From Bombilactobacillus bombi (lineage in GTDB: Bacteria > Bacillota > Bacilli > Lactobacillales > Lactobacillaceae), in NCBI RefSeq assembly GCF_003522965.1, contig NZ_CP031513.1, forward strand, positions 1,674,001 through 1,738,000: 64,000 nt of DNA, written 5' to 3'. The notes below the pieces were generated by a model that did not search any database, was not told the DNA's origin, and saw only the letters and a program-made list of their open reading frames with translations. This document shows positions 45,087-53,943 of this stretch, piece by piece. The translations under genes were made by a program, and so were the position numbers. Position 1 is the first letter of the stretch. Every line of letters starts with the position of its first letter.

Positions 45087-47453
45087 ATGACAGATTACAA
45101 TAGCCCTGAATATTTTAGTCTCATGCATAAATATTTTAATGCGGCTAATTATATTTCCGTAGGTCAATTATATTTAAAAGATAATCCATTGTTGAAACGG
45201 CCCTTAAAAGCCAGTGACGTTAAAGTTCATCCAATTGGTCATTGGGGTACAATTGCGGGTCAAAACTTTATTTATAGTCATTTAAACCGTGTTATTAATA
45301 AGTACAATTTAAATATGTTTTATATCGAAGGACCAGGTCATGGTGGTCAAGTAATGGTTTCTAACTCCTATCTTGATGGAAGTTATAGTGAAATCTATCC
45401 TGAAATTACGCAAGATGAATCTGGTTTACAAAAACTCTTTAAGCAATTCTCTTTCCCAGGTGGTGTTGCTTCACATGCTGCTCCTGAGACACCTGGTTCA
45501 ATTCATGAAGGTGGAGAATTAGGATATTCCCTTTCTCATGGTGTGGGTGCTATTTTGGATAATCCAGATGTGATTAGTGCTGTTGTTGTGGGTGATGGAG
45601 AAGCTGAAACTGGACCTTTAGCAACTTCTTGGTTCTCCAATGTCTTTATTAATCCCGTTAATGATGGTGCTGTATTACCAATTTTGAATTTGAATGGATT
45701 TAAAATTTCTAATCCAACTATTTTGTCTCGTAAAACAGATGAAGAATTGACTAAGTATTTTGAAGGTATGGGTTGGGAGCCAATTTTTGTTGAAGGCGAC
45801 GATCCAGTCAAATTAAATCCTGTGATGGCTCAGGCTATGGATCAGGCTATTGAAAAAATCAAAGATATTCAAACTAAGGCTCGCCAAAATACTGCCGCTG
45901 AGGCTACACGTCCAGTTTGGCCGATGTTGATTTTCCGCGCTCCTAAAGGTTGGACTGGTCCTAAGGAATGGGATGGCGAACCGATTGAAAATTCCTTTAG
46001 AGCTCATCAAATTCCAATTCCAGTTGACCAAAATGATATGGAACACGCCGATGCTTTAACTGCTTGGCTAAAATCTTATCATCCAGAAGACTTATTTGAT
46101 GACAATGGAACTTTGAAATCAGAAATTCAAGCATTGACGCCTAAAGGTAATCAACGAATGGCTAAGAATCCAATTACCAATGGTGGTATTGATCCAAAAC
46201 CATTAGAATTACCAGACTATCGTGATTATCAATTGAAATTAGATCATCCGGGCAGTCAAGATGCACAAGATATGATTGAATTTGGTAAATATTTACGCGA
46301 TTTGATTAAAAAGAACCCAACTACTTTCAGAATGTTTGGTCCTGATGAAACAATGTCTAATCGTTTGAATCATATTTTTGAGGTAACCGATCGGCAATGG
46401 ATGGAGCCAGTTAAAAAGCCTAATGATCAATTTGAAGCTCCAGCTGGTCGAGTATTAGATGCACAATTGTCAGAACATCAATCTGAAGGCTGGTTAGAAG
46501 GGTATACATTGACTGGTCGTCATGGTATTTTTACTAGTTATGAAGCTTTCTTACGGGTCATTGATTCAATGTTGACACAGCACTTTAAATGGTTACGTAA
46601 AGCAGATGAACAATCTTGGCGTAATAAATATCCAGCCTTGAATGTTATTTCAACTTCAACATCTTTCCAACAAGATCACAATGGTTATACACACCAAGAT
46701 CCAGGTATTTTAACTCATTTAGCAGAAAAGAAATCCAAGTATATTCGCGAGTATTTACCAGCTGATACTAACACTTTGTTAGCTTTAGCTGATCGGATTT
46801 TAAATGATGAAGAAGTTATTAATCTGATTATTGCATCCAAACAGCCGCGGCCACAATTTTATTCTATGGCTGAAGCTGAAGAGTTAGTAGACAATGGTTT
46901 GAAAGTAATTGACTGGGCAAGTAATGATCATGGTCAAAAGCCTGATATTGTCTTTGCTGCAGCTGGTACTGAGCCAAATATGGAAACTTTAGCTGCAATT
47001 GATATCTTGCACCAAAACTTCCCTGAAATGAAGATTAGATTTATTAACGTTGTAGATTTACTAAAATTACAAGCACCTAAGCATAATGAACGTGGTCTTA
47101 GTGATGCTGAATTTGATGGTTTCTTCACTAAAGATACTCCAATTATCTTTGCTTTCCATGGTTATGAAGATTTGTTGCGTGATATCTTCTTTGACCGTCA
47201 TAATCATAATATGTATCCACATGGTTATCGTGAAAATGGTGATATTACGACTCCATTTGATATGCGAGTATTGAATTCTATGGACCGCTTCCATTTAGCA
47301 CAACACGCTAGTGAGTTGGTTTATGGCGATAAAGCCAGTGATTTTAGTCAACAAATGGATCAAAAGATTCAAGAACATCATGATTATATTCGTGAAACTG
47401 GTGAAGATTTGCCAGAAGTTCAATCATGGAAATTCAAGGGATTTAATGATTAA
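45087..47453 (+). CDS. xpk: Xylulose-5-P/fructose-6-P phosphoketolase
   Basis: 788 residues, thiamine-diphosphate enzyme cleaving xylulose-5-P (and often fructose-6-P) into acetyl-P and a sugar phosphate, the key step of heterolactic metabolism. [57 protein letters not shown] and [16 protein letters not shown] are hallmark cofactor and substrate segments. [20 protein letters not shown] is in the middle domain. ATG at 45087 follows GGGAGG; the in-frame ATG at 45072 lies over the ribosome site. Codons are well adapted, indicating high expression. Confidence 0.97.
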   Translation: MTDYNSPEYFSLMHKYFNAANYISVGQLYLKDNPLLKRPLKASDVKVHPIGHWGTIAGQNFIYSHLNRVINKYNLNMFYIEGPGHGGQVMVSNSYLDGSYSEIYPEITQDESGLQKLFKQFSFPGGVASHAAPETPGSIHEGGELGYSLSHGVGAILDNPDVISAVVVGDGEAETGPLATSWFSNVFINPVNDGAVLPILNLNGFKISNPTILSRKTDEELTKYFEGMGWEPIFVEGDDPVKLNPVMAQAMDQAIEKIKDIQTKARQNTAAEATRPVWPMLIFRAPKGWTGPKEWDGEPIENSFRAHQIPIPVDQNDMEHADALTAWLKSYHPEDLFDDNGTLKSEIQALTPKGNQRMAKNPITNGGIDPKPLELPDYRDYQLKLDHPGSQDAQDMIEFGKYLRDLIKKNPTTFRMFGPDETMSNRLNHIFEVTDRQWMEPVKKPNDQFEAPAGRVLDAQLSEHQSEGWLEGYTLTGRHGIFTSYEAFLRVIDSMLTQHFKWLRKADEQSWRNKYPALNVISTSTSFQQDHNGYTHQDPGILTHLAEKKSKYIREYLPADTNTLLALADRILNDEEVINLIIASKQPRPQFYSMAEAEELVDNGLKVIDWASNDHGQKPDIVFAAAGTEPNMETLAAIDILHQNFPEMKIRFINVVDLLKLQAPKHNERGLSDAEFDGFFTKDTPIIFAFHGYEDLLRDIFFDRHNHNMYPHGYRENGDITTPFDMRVLNSMDRFHLAQHASELVYGDKASDFSQQMDQKIQEHHDYIRETGEDLPEVQSWKFKGFND

Positions 47454-47478
47454 ATAATATAACTTTAGTTACTTCTTA

Positions 47479-47523
47479 GGCTCTTTAAAAGTTGATTATT
47501 CAGACTTTTAAAGAGCCTTTTTA
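47479..47523 (+). terminator. Terminator after xpk
   Basis: GGCTCTTTAAAAGT (47479-47492) pairs perfectly with ACTTTTAAAGAGCC (47504-47517), then five Ts. Confidence 0.93.
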
Positions 47524-47614
47524 TGTTACAATACAATTTTTATGAATTAAAAACTTATTAAAAGTTTATATAGTAATAAAAACCGTAAAAGAGACATAAA
47601 GAAACGTAAAAAAG

Positions 47615-47665
47615 TTCAATAGTTCATAACCATTGATTGAAATCGATTGCAAATAGGCTTAATCT
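47615..47665 (+). promoter_or_regulatory. Ascorbate operon control region with cre-like site
   Basis: TGAAATCGATTGCA (47638-47651) matches the CcpA consensus at all but one position. It overlaps a possible -35 TTGAAA (47637-47642), with TAATCT (47660-47665) 17 bases on. TTCAAT (47615-47620) and ATTGAA (47636-47641) form an inverted repeat that could be the operator of the DeoR regulator at 51898. The upstream part of the gap (47524-47614) is AT-rich and featureless. Confidence 0.45.
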
Positions 47666-47703
47666 TAATAGTGAAATAAATACTAAACGTTGGAGGAATT
47701 ATT

Positions 47704-48774
47704 ATGGCTGATAAAAATATTAATAACGTAACTCGTGAAAGTTGGATAATGGATACTTTTCCTGAATGGGGTACATGGCTCAACGAAGAAATTGCAAATA
47801 CTAAGGTTAAACCTAATACTTTTTCAATGTGGTGGTTAGGCTGTACAGGTATTTGGTTAAAAACAGCTGAAGATACTAATATTTTAGTTGATATGTGGTG
47901 TGGTACAGGTAAGCGCTCACACGGTACTGGCAAAATGAGAAAAGGTCATCAGATGCAAAGAATGAGTGGAGTGCAAAATCTTCAACCTAATTTGCGCAAT
48001 AAACCATTTGTTATTGATCCATTTGCGATTAAAGATGTTGATGCTTTGTTTGTAAGTCATATTCATTCTGATCATTTAGACGTTAATACAGCTGCTGCTG
48101 TAAATAGTAACTGTCCACAAGCTAAATTTTATGGACCAGAACAAGTTTGCCAAATCTGGCAAAGTTGGGGCGTACCTGCCGAAAAAACTGTAGTAGTAAA
48201 ACCTGGTGATGAAGTAACAATCGGTAAAACCAAAGTCAAAGTTTTAGAAGGATTTGATCGGACTGCCTTAGTTACTGAAGATGATCCTAACGTTCAACTC
48301 AAAGGTAAAATGCCTCAAGATATGAATAAAATTGCTGTCAATTACTTATTTGAAACAACAGGTGGCAACCTTTATCATGCTGCTGATTCGCATTATTCTA
48401 ATATGCTAGCTAAGCATGGTAATGAAAATAAAATTGATGTTGCTTTAGGGGCATATGGTGAAAATCCTCGTGGTATCACTGATAAAGTTACATCAGTAGA
48501 TATTTTACGGATGGCAGAATCTTTAAATACTAAAGTTATCATTCCTGTACATTATGATATTTGGACAAACTTTATGGCAGATCCAAAAGAAATTACAATG
48601 TTATGGAACTTTAAGAAAGATCGTTTGCAATACAAATTTAAACCATTTATTTGGCAAGTTGGTGGCCAATTTACTTATCCAAATGATAAGGACCGTTTGG
48701 AATTTAATTTTGATCGTGGTTTTCACGATGTATTCTCCATTGACAACGATACACCATTCCCATCATTCCTATAA
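47704..48774 (+). CDS. ulaG: L-ascorbate-6-phosphate lactonase
   Basis: 356 residues of metallo-beta-lactamase fold. [15 protein letters not shown] (about 117-131) is the metal-binding HxHxDH loop, with further ligands in [11 protein letters not shown] and [27 protein letters not shown] at about residue 40 is typical of UlaG. It opens the lactone ring of PTS-imported L-ascorbate-6-P to 3-keto-L-gulonate-6-P. GGAGGA precedes the ATG. First gene of the ula operon, 12 bases before ulaC. Confidence 0.94.
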   Translation: MADKNINNVTRESWIMDTFPEWGTWLNEEIANTKVKPNTFSMWWLGCTGIWLKTAEDTNILVDMWCGTGKRSHGTGKMRKGHQMQRMSGVQNLQPNLRNKPFVIDPFAIKDVDALFVSHIHSDHLDVNTAAAVNSNCPQAKFYGPEQVCQIWQSWGVPAEKTVVVKPGDEVTIGKTKVKVLEGFDRTALVTEDDPNVQLKGKMPQDMNKIAVNYLFETTGGNLYHAADSHYSNMLAKHGNENKIDVALGAYGENPRGITDKVTSVDILRMAESLNTKVIIPVHYDIWTNFMADPKEITMLWNFKKDRLQYKFKPFIWQVGGQFTYPNDKDRLEFNFDRGFHDVFSIDNDTPFPSFL

Positions 48775-48786
48775 GGTTGTGAAGAC

Positions 48787-49248
48787 ATGTTATTAGAAGA
48801 TATGATCGAAAGAGATTTAGTGGATGTTAAAACCTCATCCCCAAAAGATTGGAAAGAGGCTTTAAAACAAGCTAGCGATAAGTTAATTGAGCATGGGTAT
48901 ATTAAGCCGGGATACACTGATGAGATAATAAACAATGTAGTTACTAATGGGCCATATATTGTAATTGTTCCAGGAGTTGCAATGCCCCATGCAATGGCCG
49001 AAAGCGAAAATGTGCTGGGAACAGCGATTGGATTTACCAAATTTCCTCAACCAGTAGTTTTTGATGAAAATAATCCAGATTCACATGCACAACTGTTTTT
49101 TACTTTGGCTGCACGTGATCCCAAAATACATTTAAAAAATATCAGTGATTTGTCAGAAGTATTGATGGCTGACGGTTTTATAGAAAAGTTATTGAATATC
49201 CAAAATGTTGAAGATTTTAAAAAAATAGTCAAAGAATACCAAGAATAA
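48787..49248 (+). CDS. ulaC: PTS ascorbate EIIA
   Basis: 153 residues of the EIIA fructose/Ntr family. The phosphorylated His is in PGVAMPHAMAES (about residue 67), and KDWKEALKQASDKLIEHGYI near the start is typical. It accepts phosphate from HPr and passes it to UlaB. The ATG at 48787 has only a weak ribosome site (AAGGTTG), and the gene lies 12 bases after ulaG, suggesting coupled translation. Confidence 0.92.
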   Translation: MLLEDMIERDLVDVKTSSPKDWKEALKQASDKLIEHGYIKPGYTDEIINNVVTNGPYIVIVPGVAMPHAMAESENVLGTAIGFTKFPQPVVFDENNPDSHAQLFFTLAARDPKIHLKNISDLSEVLMADGFIEKLLNIQNVEDFKKIVKEYQE

Positions 49249-49263
49249 GTGAGGTGAACTAAT

Positions 49264-50778
49264 ATGCAGCAGTTTGTAAATATTCTGATTAAAATTTGGG
49301 AATATTTTGCGGCTAACATCTTAACACAGCCAGCATATATGATTGGTTTTATTGTTTTGCTAGGTTATATTTTAGAGAAAAAGCCCATTTATGAATCTAT
49401 TGCCGGTTTTTTAAAAGCAGTTATTGGTTATATGATATTAATTGTTGGTTCTAATGGTTTAGTTAGCAGCTTTAGACCAATTTTAGCCGGCTTAAAAACA
49501 AGATTTCATTTAACAGCAACCGTTATTGATCCGTATTTTGGTCAAAATGCAGTTACTGAAGGTGTAGTTAAAACTTTTGGAAGAACTTTTGGTGACGTAA
49601 TGTTACTCTTACTTTTTGCTTTTGTTTTTAATATTTTATTAGTTAGATTTCAAAAATATACTAAACTAAGAGCAGTTTTTACTACAGGTAACGTTCAAGT
49701 TCAACAATCAGCTACAGCTTTTTGGATTTTGCTATTTTGTTTCCCTAAAATGGGACGAATTGAAGTATTAGTAGTTATGGGCATTATTCTCGGATTGTAT
49801 TGGGCAGTTGGTTCCAATTTAACAATTCGTTATACTCAAGATTTAACTGATGGTGGTGGCTTTGCAGTCGCTCATCAACAGGGATTTGGGATTGCATTTG
49901 TTTCGTGGTTAGCAGACAAATTTAAGGCACACGAAAAGAAAGTTCAAAAAGAAACTAAGGGCTTAGAAGATATTGAATTACCAGGTTTTTTAAAGATTTT
50001 TAACGAAAATATGGTTGCTACTGGTATTTTGATGTTGTTCTTCTTTGGAATTATTATGTTGGTATTAGGCCGTCCATATTTCAATCAATTGTATGTGTCT
50101 ACCAAAGGTGCTTCTGGATTGGCTCCTAATGGAAGCTTTCTATTTTATATCTTAACTACTTCGTTGAGTTTTGCAGTTAACTTGGCTATTTTGCAGTTAG
50201 GTGTGCGGACTTTCGTGGGTGAACTAACAGAAAGCTTTACCGGAATTTCTGATCGTTTATTGCCAGGTTCTGTTCCTGGAATCGATGTGGCTGCGACCTT
50301 TGCTTTTGGGGAACCTAATGCAGTTACCATTGGCTTTTTATTCGGCGCTTTGGGGCAATTCTTAGCTATAGCTGCTTTATTAGTTCTACATTCCCCTACA
50401 ATTATTATTGCTGGTTTTATTCCCCTATTCTTTGATAATGCAGCTTTTGGTGTTTATGCTAATAAGCGTGCCGGGGCTAAAGCAGCGATGTTACTACCAT
50501 TTATCAGTGGGTTAATTCAAGTATTTGGAGCTGCATTTATTTCTAGCTGGATTGGTTTGTCTAAATTCGGTGGTTACTTAGGAATGTTTGATTGGGATAC
50601 TGTTTGGCCATTCTTTACTATTTTGATGAAGTTCCTAGGTGTAGTAGGTATTATTGCAGTTATTGTAATTTTAATTGCTATTCCGCAATTAGAATATCGT
50701 CACGATCCCGACAATTACTTTTTAATGGTTACTGATTATGATAAATATAAAGAAAATATGGCAAAAAAGACTAAATAA
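49264..50778 (+). CDS. ulaA: PTS ascorbate EIIC permease
   Basis: 504 residues with about eleven membrane helices. PAYMIGFIVLLGYILEKKP and KAVIGYMILIVGSNGLVSSF near the start, and RFQKYTKLRAVFTTGNV after helix 4, match the UlaA/SgaT family, distinct from the cellobiose EIICs. It carries L-ascorbate across the membrane for phosphorylation by UlaB. GTGAGGTG precedes the ATG, 15 bases after ulaC. Confidence 0.94.
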   Translation: MQQFVNILIKIWEYFAANILTQPAYMIGFIVLLGYILEKKPIYESIAGFLKAVIGYMILIVGSNGLVSSFRPILAGLKTRFHLTATVIDPYFGQNAVTEGVVKTFGRTFGDVMLLLLFAFVFNILLVRFQKYTKLRAVFTTGNVQVQQSATAFWILLFCFPKMGRIEVLVVMGIILGLYWAVGSNLTIRYTQDLTDGGGFAVAHQQGFGIAFVSWLADKFKAHEKKVQKETKGLEDIELPGFLKIFNENMVATGILMLFFFGIIMLVLGRPYFNQLYVSTKGASGLAPNGSFLFYILTTSLSFAVNLAILQLGVRTFVGELTESFTGISDRLLPGSVPGIDVAATFAFGEPNAVTIGFLFGALGQFLAIAALLVLHSPTIIIAGFIPLFFDNAAFGVYANKRAGAKAAMLLPFISGLIQVFGAAFISSWIGLSKFGGYLGMFDWDTVWPFFTILMKFLGVVGIIAVIVILIAIPQLEYRHDPDNYFLMVTDYDKYKENMAKKTK

Positions 50779-50795
50779 ATTTGGAGGACAAAATA

Positions 50796-51089
50796 ATGAA
50801 TGTTTTAGTATCTTGTGCTAATGGATCAGGAACTAGTTTAATGATGATGAAGAGTGTACAAAAAGCTTTTAAGCGACTCGGTATTGCCATTACTAAAATT
50901 GAACATACTAGTATTGCTGAAGGTAAAAGTACAGCAAAACAATATGATATTGTCTTTACACCTACGAACTTTTTAAATATGTTTGATGACGCTAAAGCTA
51001 GTGGTATTACGGTTATTGGTGTGAAAAATGTTTTAAATGATAAAGAAATTGAACAACATATTCGTGAAGAAACAGACTTAGTAAAATAA
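50796..51089 (+). CDS. ulaB: PTS ascorbate EIIB
   Basis: 97 residues. The phosphorylated Cys7 is in VSCANGSGTSLMMM, the P-loop of the ascorbate/galactitol EIIB type. GGAGGA lies just before the ATG at 50796; the TTG at 50781 lies within that ribosome site. It phosphorylates ascorbate carried by UlaA. Confidence 0.93.
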   Translation: MNVLVSCANGSGTSLMMMKSVQKAFKRLGIAITKIEHTSIAEGKSTAKQYDIVFTPTNFLNMFDDAKASGITVIGVKNVLNDKEIEQHIREETDLVK

Positions 51090-51104
51090 CTTTGGAGGAA
51101 ACTT

Positions 51105-51746
51105 ATGACTAAACCAAATTTACAGGTTGCACTAGACAATAATACACTGGCAAGCGCTTTAGCAGATGTCCGTGAAGTGGGCGATATTGTCGATATAGTA
51201 GAAGCTGGTACAATTTTGATTCTTCAAGAAGGTACACAAGCTGTTAAAGCATTACGAGCATTATTCCCTAAAAAAACAGTAATTGCAGATACTAAATGTG
51301 CAGATGCTGGGACTACTGTAGCCAAAAATATGGCAGATGCTGGTGCAGATTGGATGACTTGTATTTGTTCAGCAACAATTCCCACTATGAAGGCTGCAAA
51401 TAAAGAAATTTCAGAAATTCAAGTTGAATTATATGGAAATTGGACCCAAGAAGATGCTCAATCTTGGTTGGATGCAGGCATTTCACAAGCAATATATCAT
51501 CAAAGTCGTGACGCTCTGCTGTCTGGTGGTTCCTGGGGTGAAAAAGATTTAAAAAAGGTTAAAATGTTAGTTGATATGGGCTTTAGAGTATCTGTTACGG
51601 GTGGATTGAATGTTGATACATTAAAGTTGTTCGAAGGAGTAGATGTATACACATTTATTGCTGGACGTGCAATCACTCAAGCTGATAACCCCGCAAAAGC
51701 AGCTCAGGATTTGCAAAATGAAATAAAAAGAATTTGGGGCAATTAA
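51105..51746 (+). CDS. ulaD: 3-keto-L-gulonate-6-phosphate decarboxylase
   Basis: 213 residues of the OMP-decarboxylase superfamily. LQVALDNNTLASAL at the start, IADTKCADAGTTVAKNMADAG (catalytic Lys/Asp pair) and VTGGLNVDTLKLF with FIAGRAIT phosphate-binding loops match UlaD. It yields L-xylulose-5-P. GGAGG precedes the ATG, 15 bases after ulaB. UlaE and UlaF epimerases needed to reach D-xylulose-5-P are not in the window. Confidence 0.94.
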   Translation: MTKPNLQVALDNNTLASALADVREVGDIVDIVEAGTILILQEGTQAVKALRALFPKKTVIADTKCADAGTTVAKNMADAGADWMTCICSATIPTMKAANKEISEIQVELYGNWTQEDAQSWLDAGISQAIYHQSRDALLSGGSWGEKDLKKVKMLVDMGFRVSVTGGLNVDTLKLFEGVDVYTFIAGRAITQADNPAKAAQDLQNEIKRIWGN

Positions 51747-51830
51747 ATTGTACACGAATAATTATATTATTGATTGTTTATATAATATGTCTTTTAATGT
51801 GCTTCACGTAAAAAGTTAAAGTATTCTAAG

Positions 51831-51868
51831 AATAGGACTGGGGCAATATAATTGTCCTAGTCTTTTCT
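51831..51868 (+). terminator. Terminator of the ula operon
   Basis: GACTGGGGCAAT pairs with ATTGTCCTAGTC (one bulge or mismatch), extended by AAGA/TCTT-type pairing, followed by TTTTCTTC. Confidence 0.7.
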
Positions 51869-51897
51869 TCTAAATTATAATAACGGCGGTTAATATT

Positions 51898-52674
51898 ATG
51901 AAAAATTCAATTGCTAATGTGGATGCTCGTAGAGAAAGTATAGTATCTAAACTGCAACAAAACGAGCAAATGTCTGTAAAAAATCTTGCTCATGAATTTG
52001 CTGTATCTTTAGTGACTATTCGTCGTGATTTAAAAGCTTTACAACAAATGGGACAAATTACTTGGACTCATGGTCGTGTACAAGCCGTTCTCCAGCCGGA
52101 TGCTGATGAGCTGCTAAACGATAAAAGTAGTATGAACCATATTAAAGATTGTATTGCCCAGGCTGTACCTGAATATATCAAAGAAAATAGCACTTTGTTT
52201 GTTAATTCGAGCTCGCTTTGTTGGCGAATGATTAATCAATTAGCTATTAAACCGTTAACAATTATTACTAATAATTTACGAGTTACTGAATGTGCGCGCC
52301 ATCCCGAAACATCTATTATTATGACTGGAGGCGAAGTACGCTATCCTAAAGAGTCATTAGTAGGTACGATAGCAGTACAGTTTTTGGAGACAATGCAATC
52401 TGACTATACACTGATTGGTTGCGATGGTATTAGTTTGGATGAAGGCTTGACGACTCATAATATTTATGAATCACAAGTTAATAGTACGATGGTGCAAAGA
52501 ACCAAACAAAAGGTGATTTGTGTAGCAGATTATCGTAAAGTTGGAGTGTCTAGCAATTATCATGTCGCTGATTTAGATCAAATTGATGTATTAATTACTG
52601 ATACCTTTGCTAATGAACGGGTAGTACGTTCATTGAGAAAATCTGGAATTGAAGTGATTCAAGTATCAGTCTAA
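51898..52674 (+). CDS. DeoR-family regulator (probable UlaR)
   Basis: 258 residues. The DeoR HTH is at about 10-60 (RRESIVSKLQQNEQMSVKNL, then VSLVTIRRDLKAL), and the sensor domain (about 80-255) has MTGGEVRYPKESLVG and CDGISLDEGLTTHN. It follows the ula operon on the same strand after a terminator and is the natural candidate repressor, sensing ascorbate-6-P. The ribosome site is weak. Other DeoR ligands cannot be excluded. Confidence 0.88.
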   Translation: MKNSIANVDARRESIVSKLQQNEQMSVKNLAHEFAVSLVTIRRDLKALQQMGQITWTHGRVQAVLQPDADELLNDKSSMNHIKDCIAQAVPEYIKENSTLFVNSSSLCWRMINQLAIKPLTIITNNLRVTECARHPETSIIMTGGEVRYPKESLVGTIAVQFLETMQSDYTLIGCDGISLDEGLTTHNIYESQVNSTMVQRTKQKVICVADYRKVGVSSNYHVADLDQIDVLITDTFANERVVRSLRKSGIEVIQVSV

Positions 52675-52702
52675 GTCAACCTGCGTGGCAAGTGGTTTTA
52701 AT

Positions 52703-52737
52703 TAGAGTTAGGACAATTTTTTGTTCTAACTCTTTTT
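52703..52737 (+). terminator. Terminator after the DeoR gene
   Basis: AGAGTTAGGACAA pairs with TTGTTCTAACTCT (one G-T wobble), then five Ts. Confidence 0.88.
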
Positions 52738-52802
52738 GGTCTTGATTCGGGTTTTGCTCATCTTTTTGAGCCGTTTATATTTATAAAGATTTTAATTTAT
52801 AT

Positions 52803-52868
52803 AAACACGAACAATTATCAAATTTATTTAAAAAATGTATTGATTTTAAAAAAGAAGCTTGCTATACT
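52803..52868 (+). promoter_or_regulatory. Nucleoside transporter promoter with PurBox-like site
   Basis: TTGATT (52840-52845) and TATACT (52863-52868) with 17-base spacing. AAACACGAACAAT (52803-52815) matches 11 of 13 positions of the lactococcal PurBox AWWWCCGAACWWT and sits about 65 bases before the predicted start site, similar to activator positions known for PurR in Lactococcus. No purine riboswitch is visible in the leader. Confidence 0.45.
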
Positions 52869-52908
52869 TAATTCCTAAATAATTATATTTACTGGAGGAT
52901 TACATACT

Positions 52909-53931
52909 ATGAAAAGGGCAGCCACTTTAACTGCAATAGTTTTAACATTCGGGTTAGTATTTGGAGGATGTAGCAATCAGAATAGTAATTCAAATACAAA
53001 AGAGCACCACACTGCGGCTTTGGTGACAGATGGTGGTGGAATTGATGATAAATCATTTAATCAATCAGCTTGGGAAGGATTAAAGGATTGGGGCAAACAA
53101 CACGGATTGAAAAAAGGTGTTGATGGATATAATTATGCCCAATCAACCTCCGATGCAGATTTTATGCCTAATATTAATAAGTTAGTAAAAGCTCAATATC
53201 AAACTATTTTTGCCATTGGTTATAAATTAAATTCAGCAGTTGATACAGCTGCCAAGCAAAACCCTAAAACTAATTTTGCAATTATTGATTCAGTAGTACC
53301 TAATCATAAAAATGTTGCTTCAGTACAATTCAAATCCGAACAATCCTCTTATTTGGCTGGCGTAGCAGCTGCAAAAACTACGCAAACTAATAAAGTAGGT
53401 TTTGTGGGTGGTATTAAAAGTGATGTTGTAACTACCTTTGAAAAAGGTTTTATACAAGGAGTACATGCGGTTAATCCCAATATTAAAGTTGATGTTAAAT
53501 ATGTAGGAGCATTTACTAAAGCTGATGTGGGAAAATCTTTAGCAAGTGCGATGTTCAATAATAAGGAAGATGTAATTTTTCAAGCGGCTGGAGGTTCTGG
53601 AGCAGGTGTATTTAGTGCTGCTAAAGATAACCGCAAAAATGGTAAGAAAGTTTGGGTTATTGGTGTAGATCAAGATCAAAAAGCTGATGGAAAATATAAT
53701 GGAGGTAATGTGACTTTAGCTTCAGCTGTCAAAAAAGTGGATACTGCTGTCTATGATTTGTCCAATAAATCAATGAAAGGTGAATTCCCAGGTAATAAGA
53801 TTGTAACTTATGATTTAAAAGGTAAGGGTGTAGATTTAATTGATGATAATTTAACAACTACTGCTCAAAAAGCCGTTAACGAATATCGCCAAAAAATAAT
53901 TAAAGGTGACATCACTGTCAAAGCCAAATAA
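52909..53931 (+). CDS. bmpA: Nucleoside-binding lipoprotein, BMP/PnrA family
   Basis: 340 residues. Signal peptide with lipobox FGGC (lipid-attached Cys at about residue 21). ALVTDGGGIDDKSFNQSAWEG is the BMP-family signature, followed by FAIIDSVVPN, KVGFVGGIKSDVVTTFEKGF and WVIGVDQDQ. Anchored on the outer membrane face, it captures purine and perhaps all nucleosides for the ABC transporter encoded directly downstream. GGAGG precedes the ATG. Lactococcal BmpA is the closest characterised role. Confidence 0.93.
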   Translation: MKRAATLTAIVLTFGLVFGGCSNQNSNSNTKEHHTAALVTDGGGIDDKSFNQSAWEGLKDWGKQHGLKKGVDGYNYAQSTSDADFMPNINKLVKAQYQTIFAIGYKLNSAVDTAAKQNPKTNFAIIDSVVPNHKNVASVQFKSEQSSYLAGVAAAKTTQTNKVGFVGGIKSDVVTTFEKGFIQGVHAVNPNIKVDVKYVGAFTKADVGKSLASAMFNNKEDVIFQAAGGSGAGVFSAAKDNRKNGKKVWVIGVDQDQKADGKYNGGNVTLASAVKKVDTAVYDLSNKSMKGEFPGNKIVTYDLKGKGVDLIDDNLTTTAQKAVNEYRQKIIKGDITVKAK

Positions 53932-53943
53932 AAGGAGTTCATC

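Noticed and set aside
52738-52908. Purine riboswitch before bmpA
   Set aside because: The transcribed leader from the predicted promoter is about 35 bases, too short for an aptamer.
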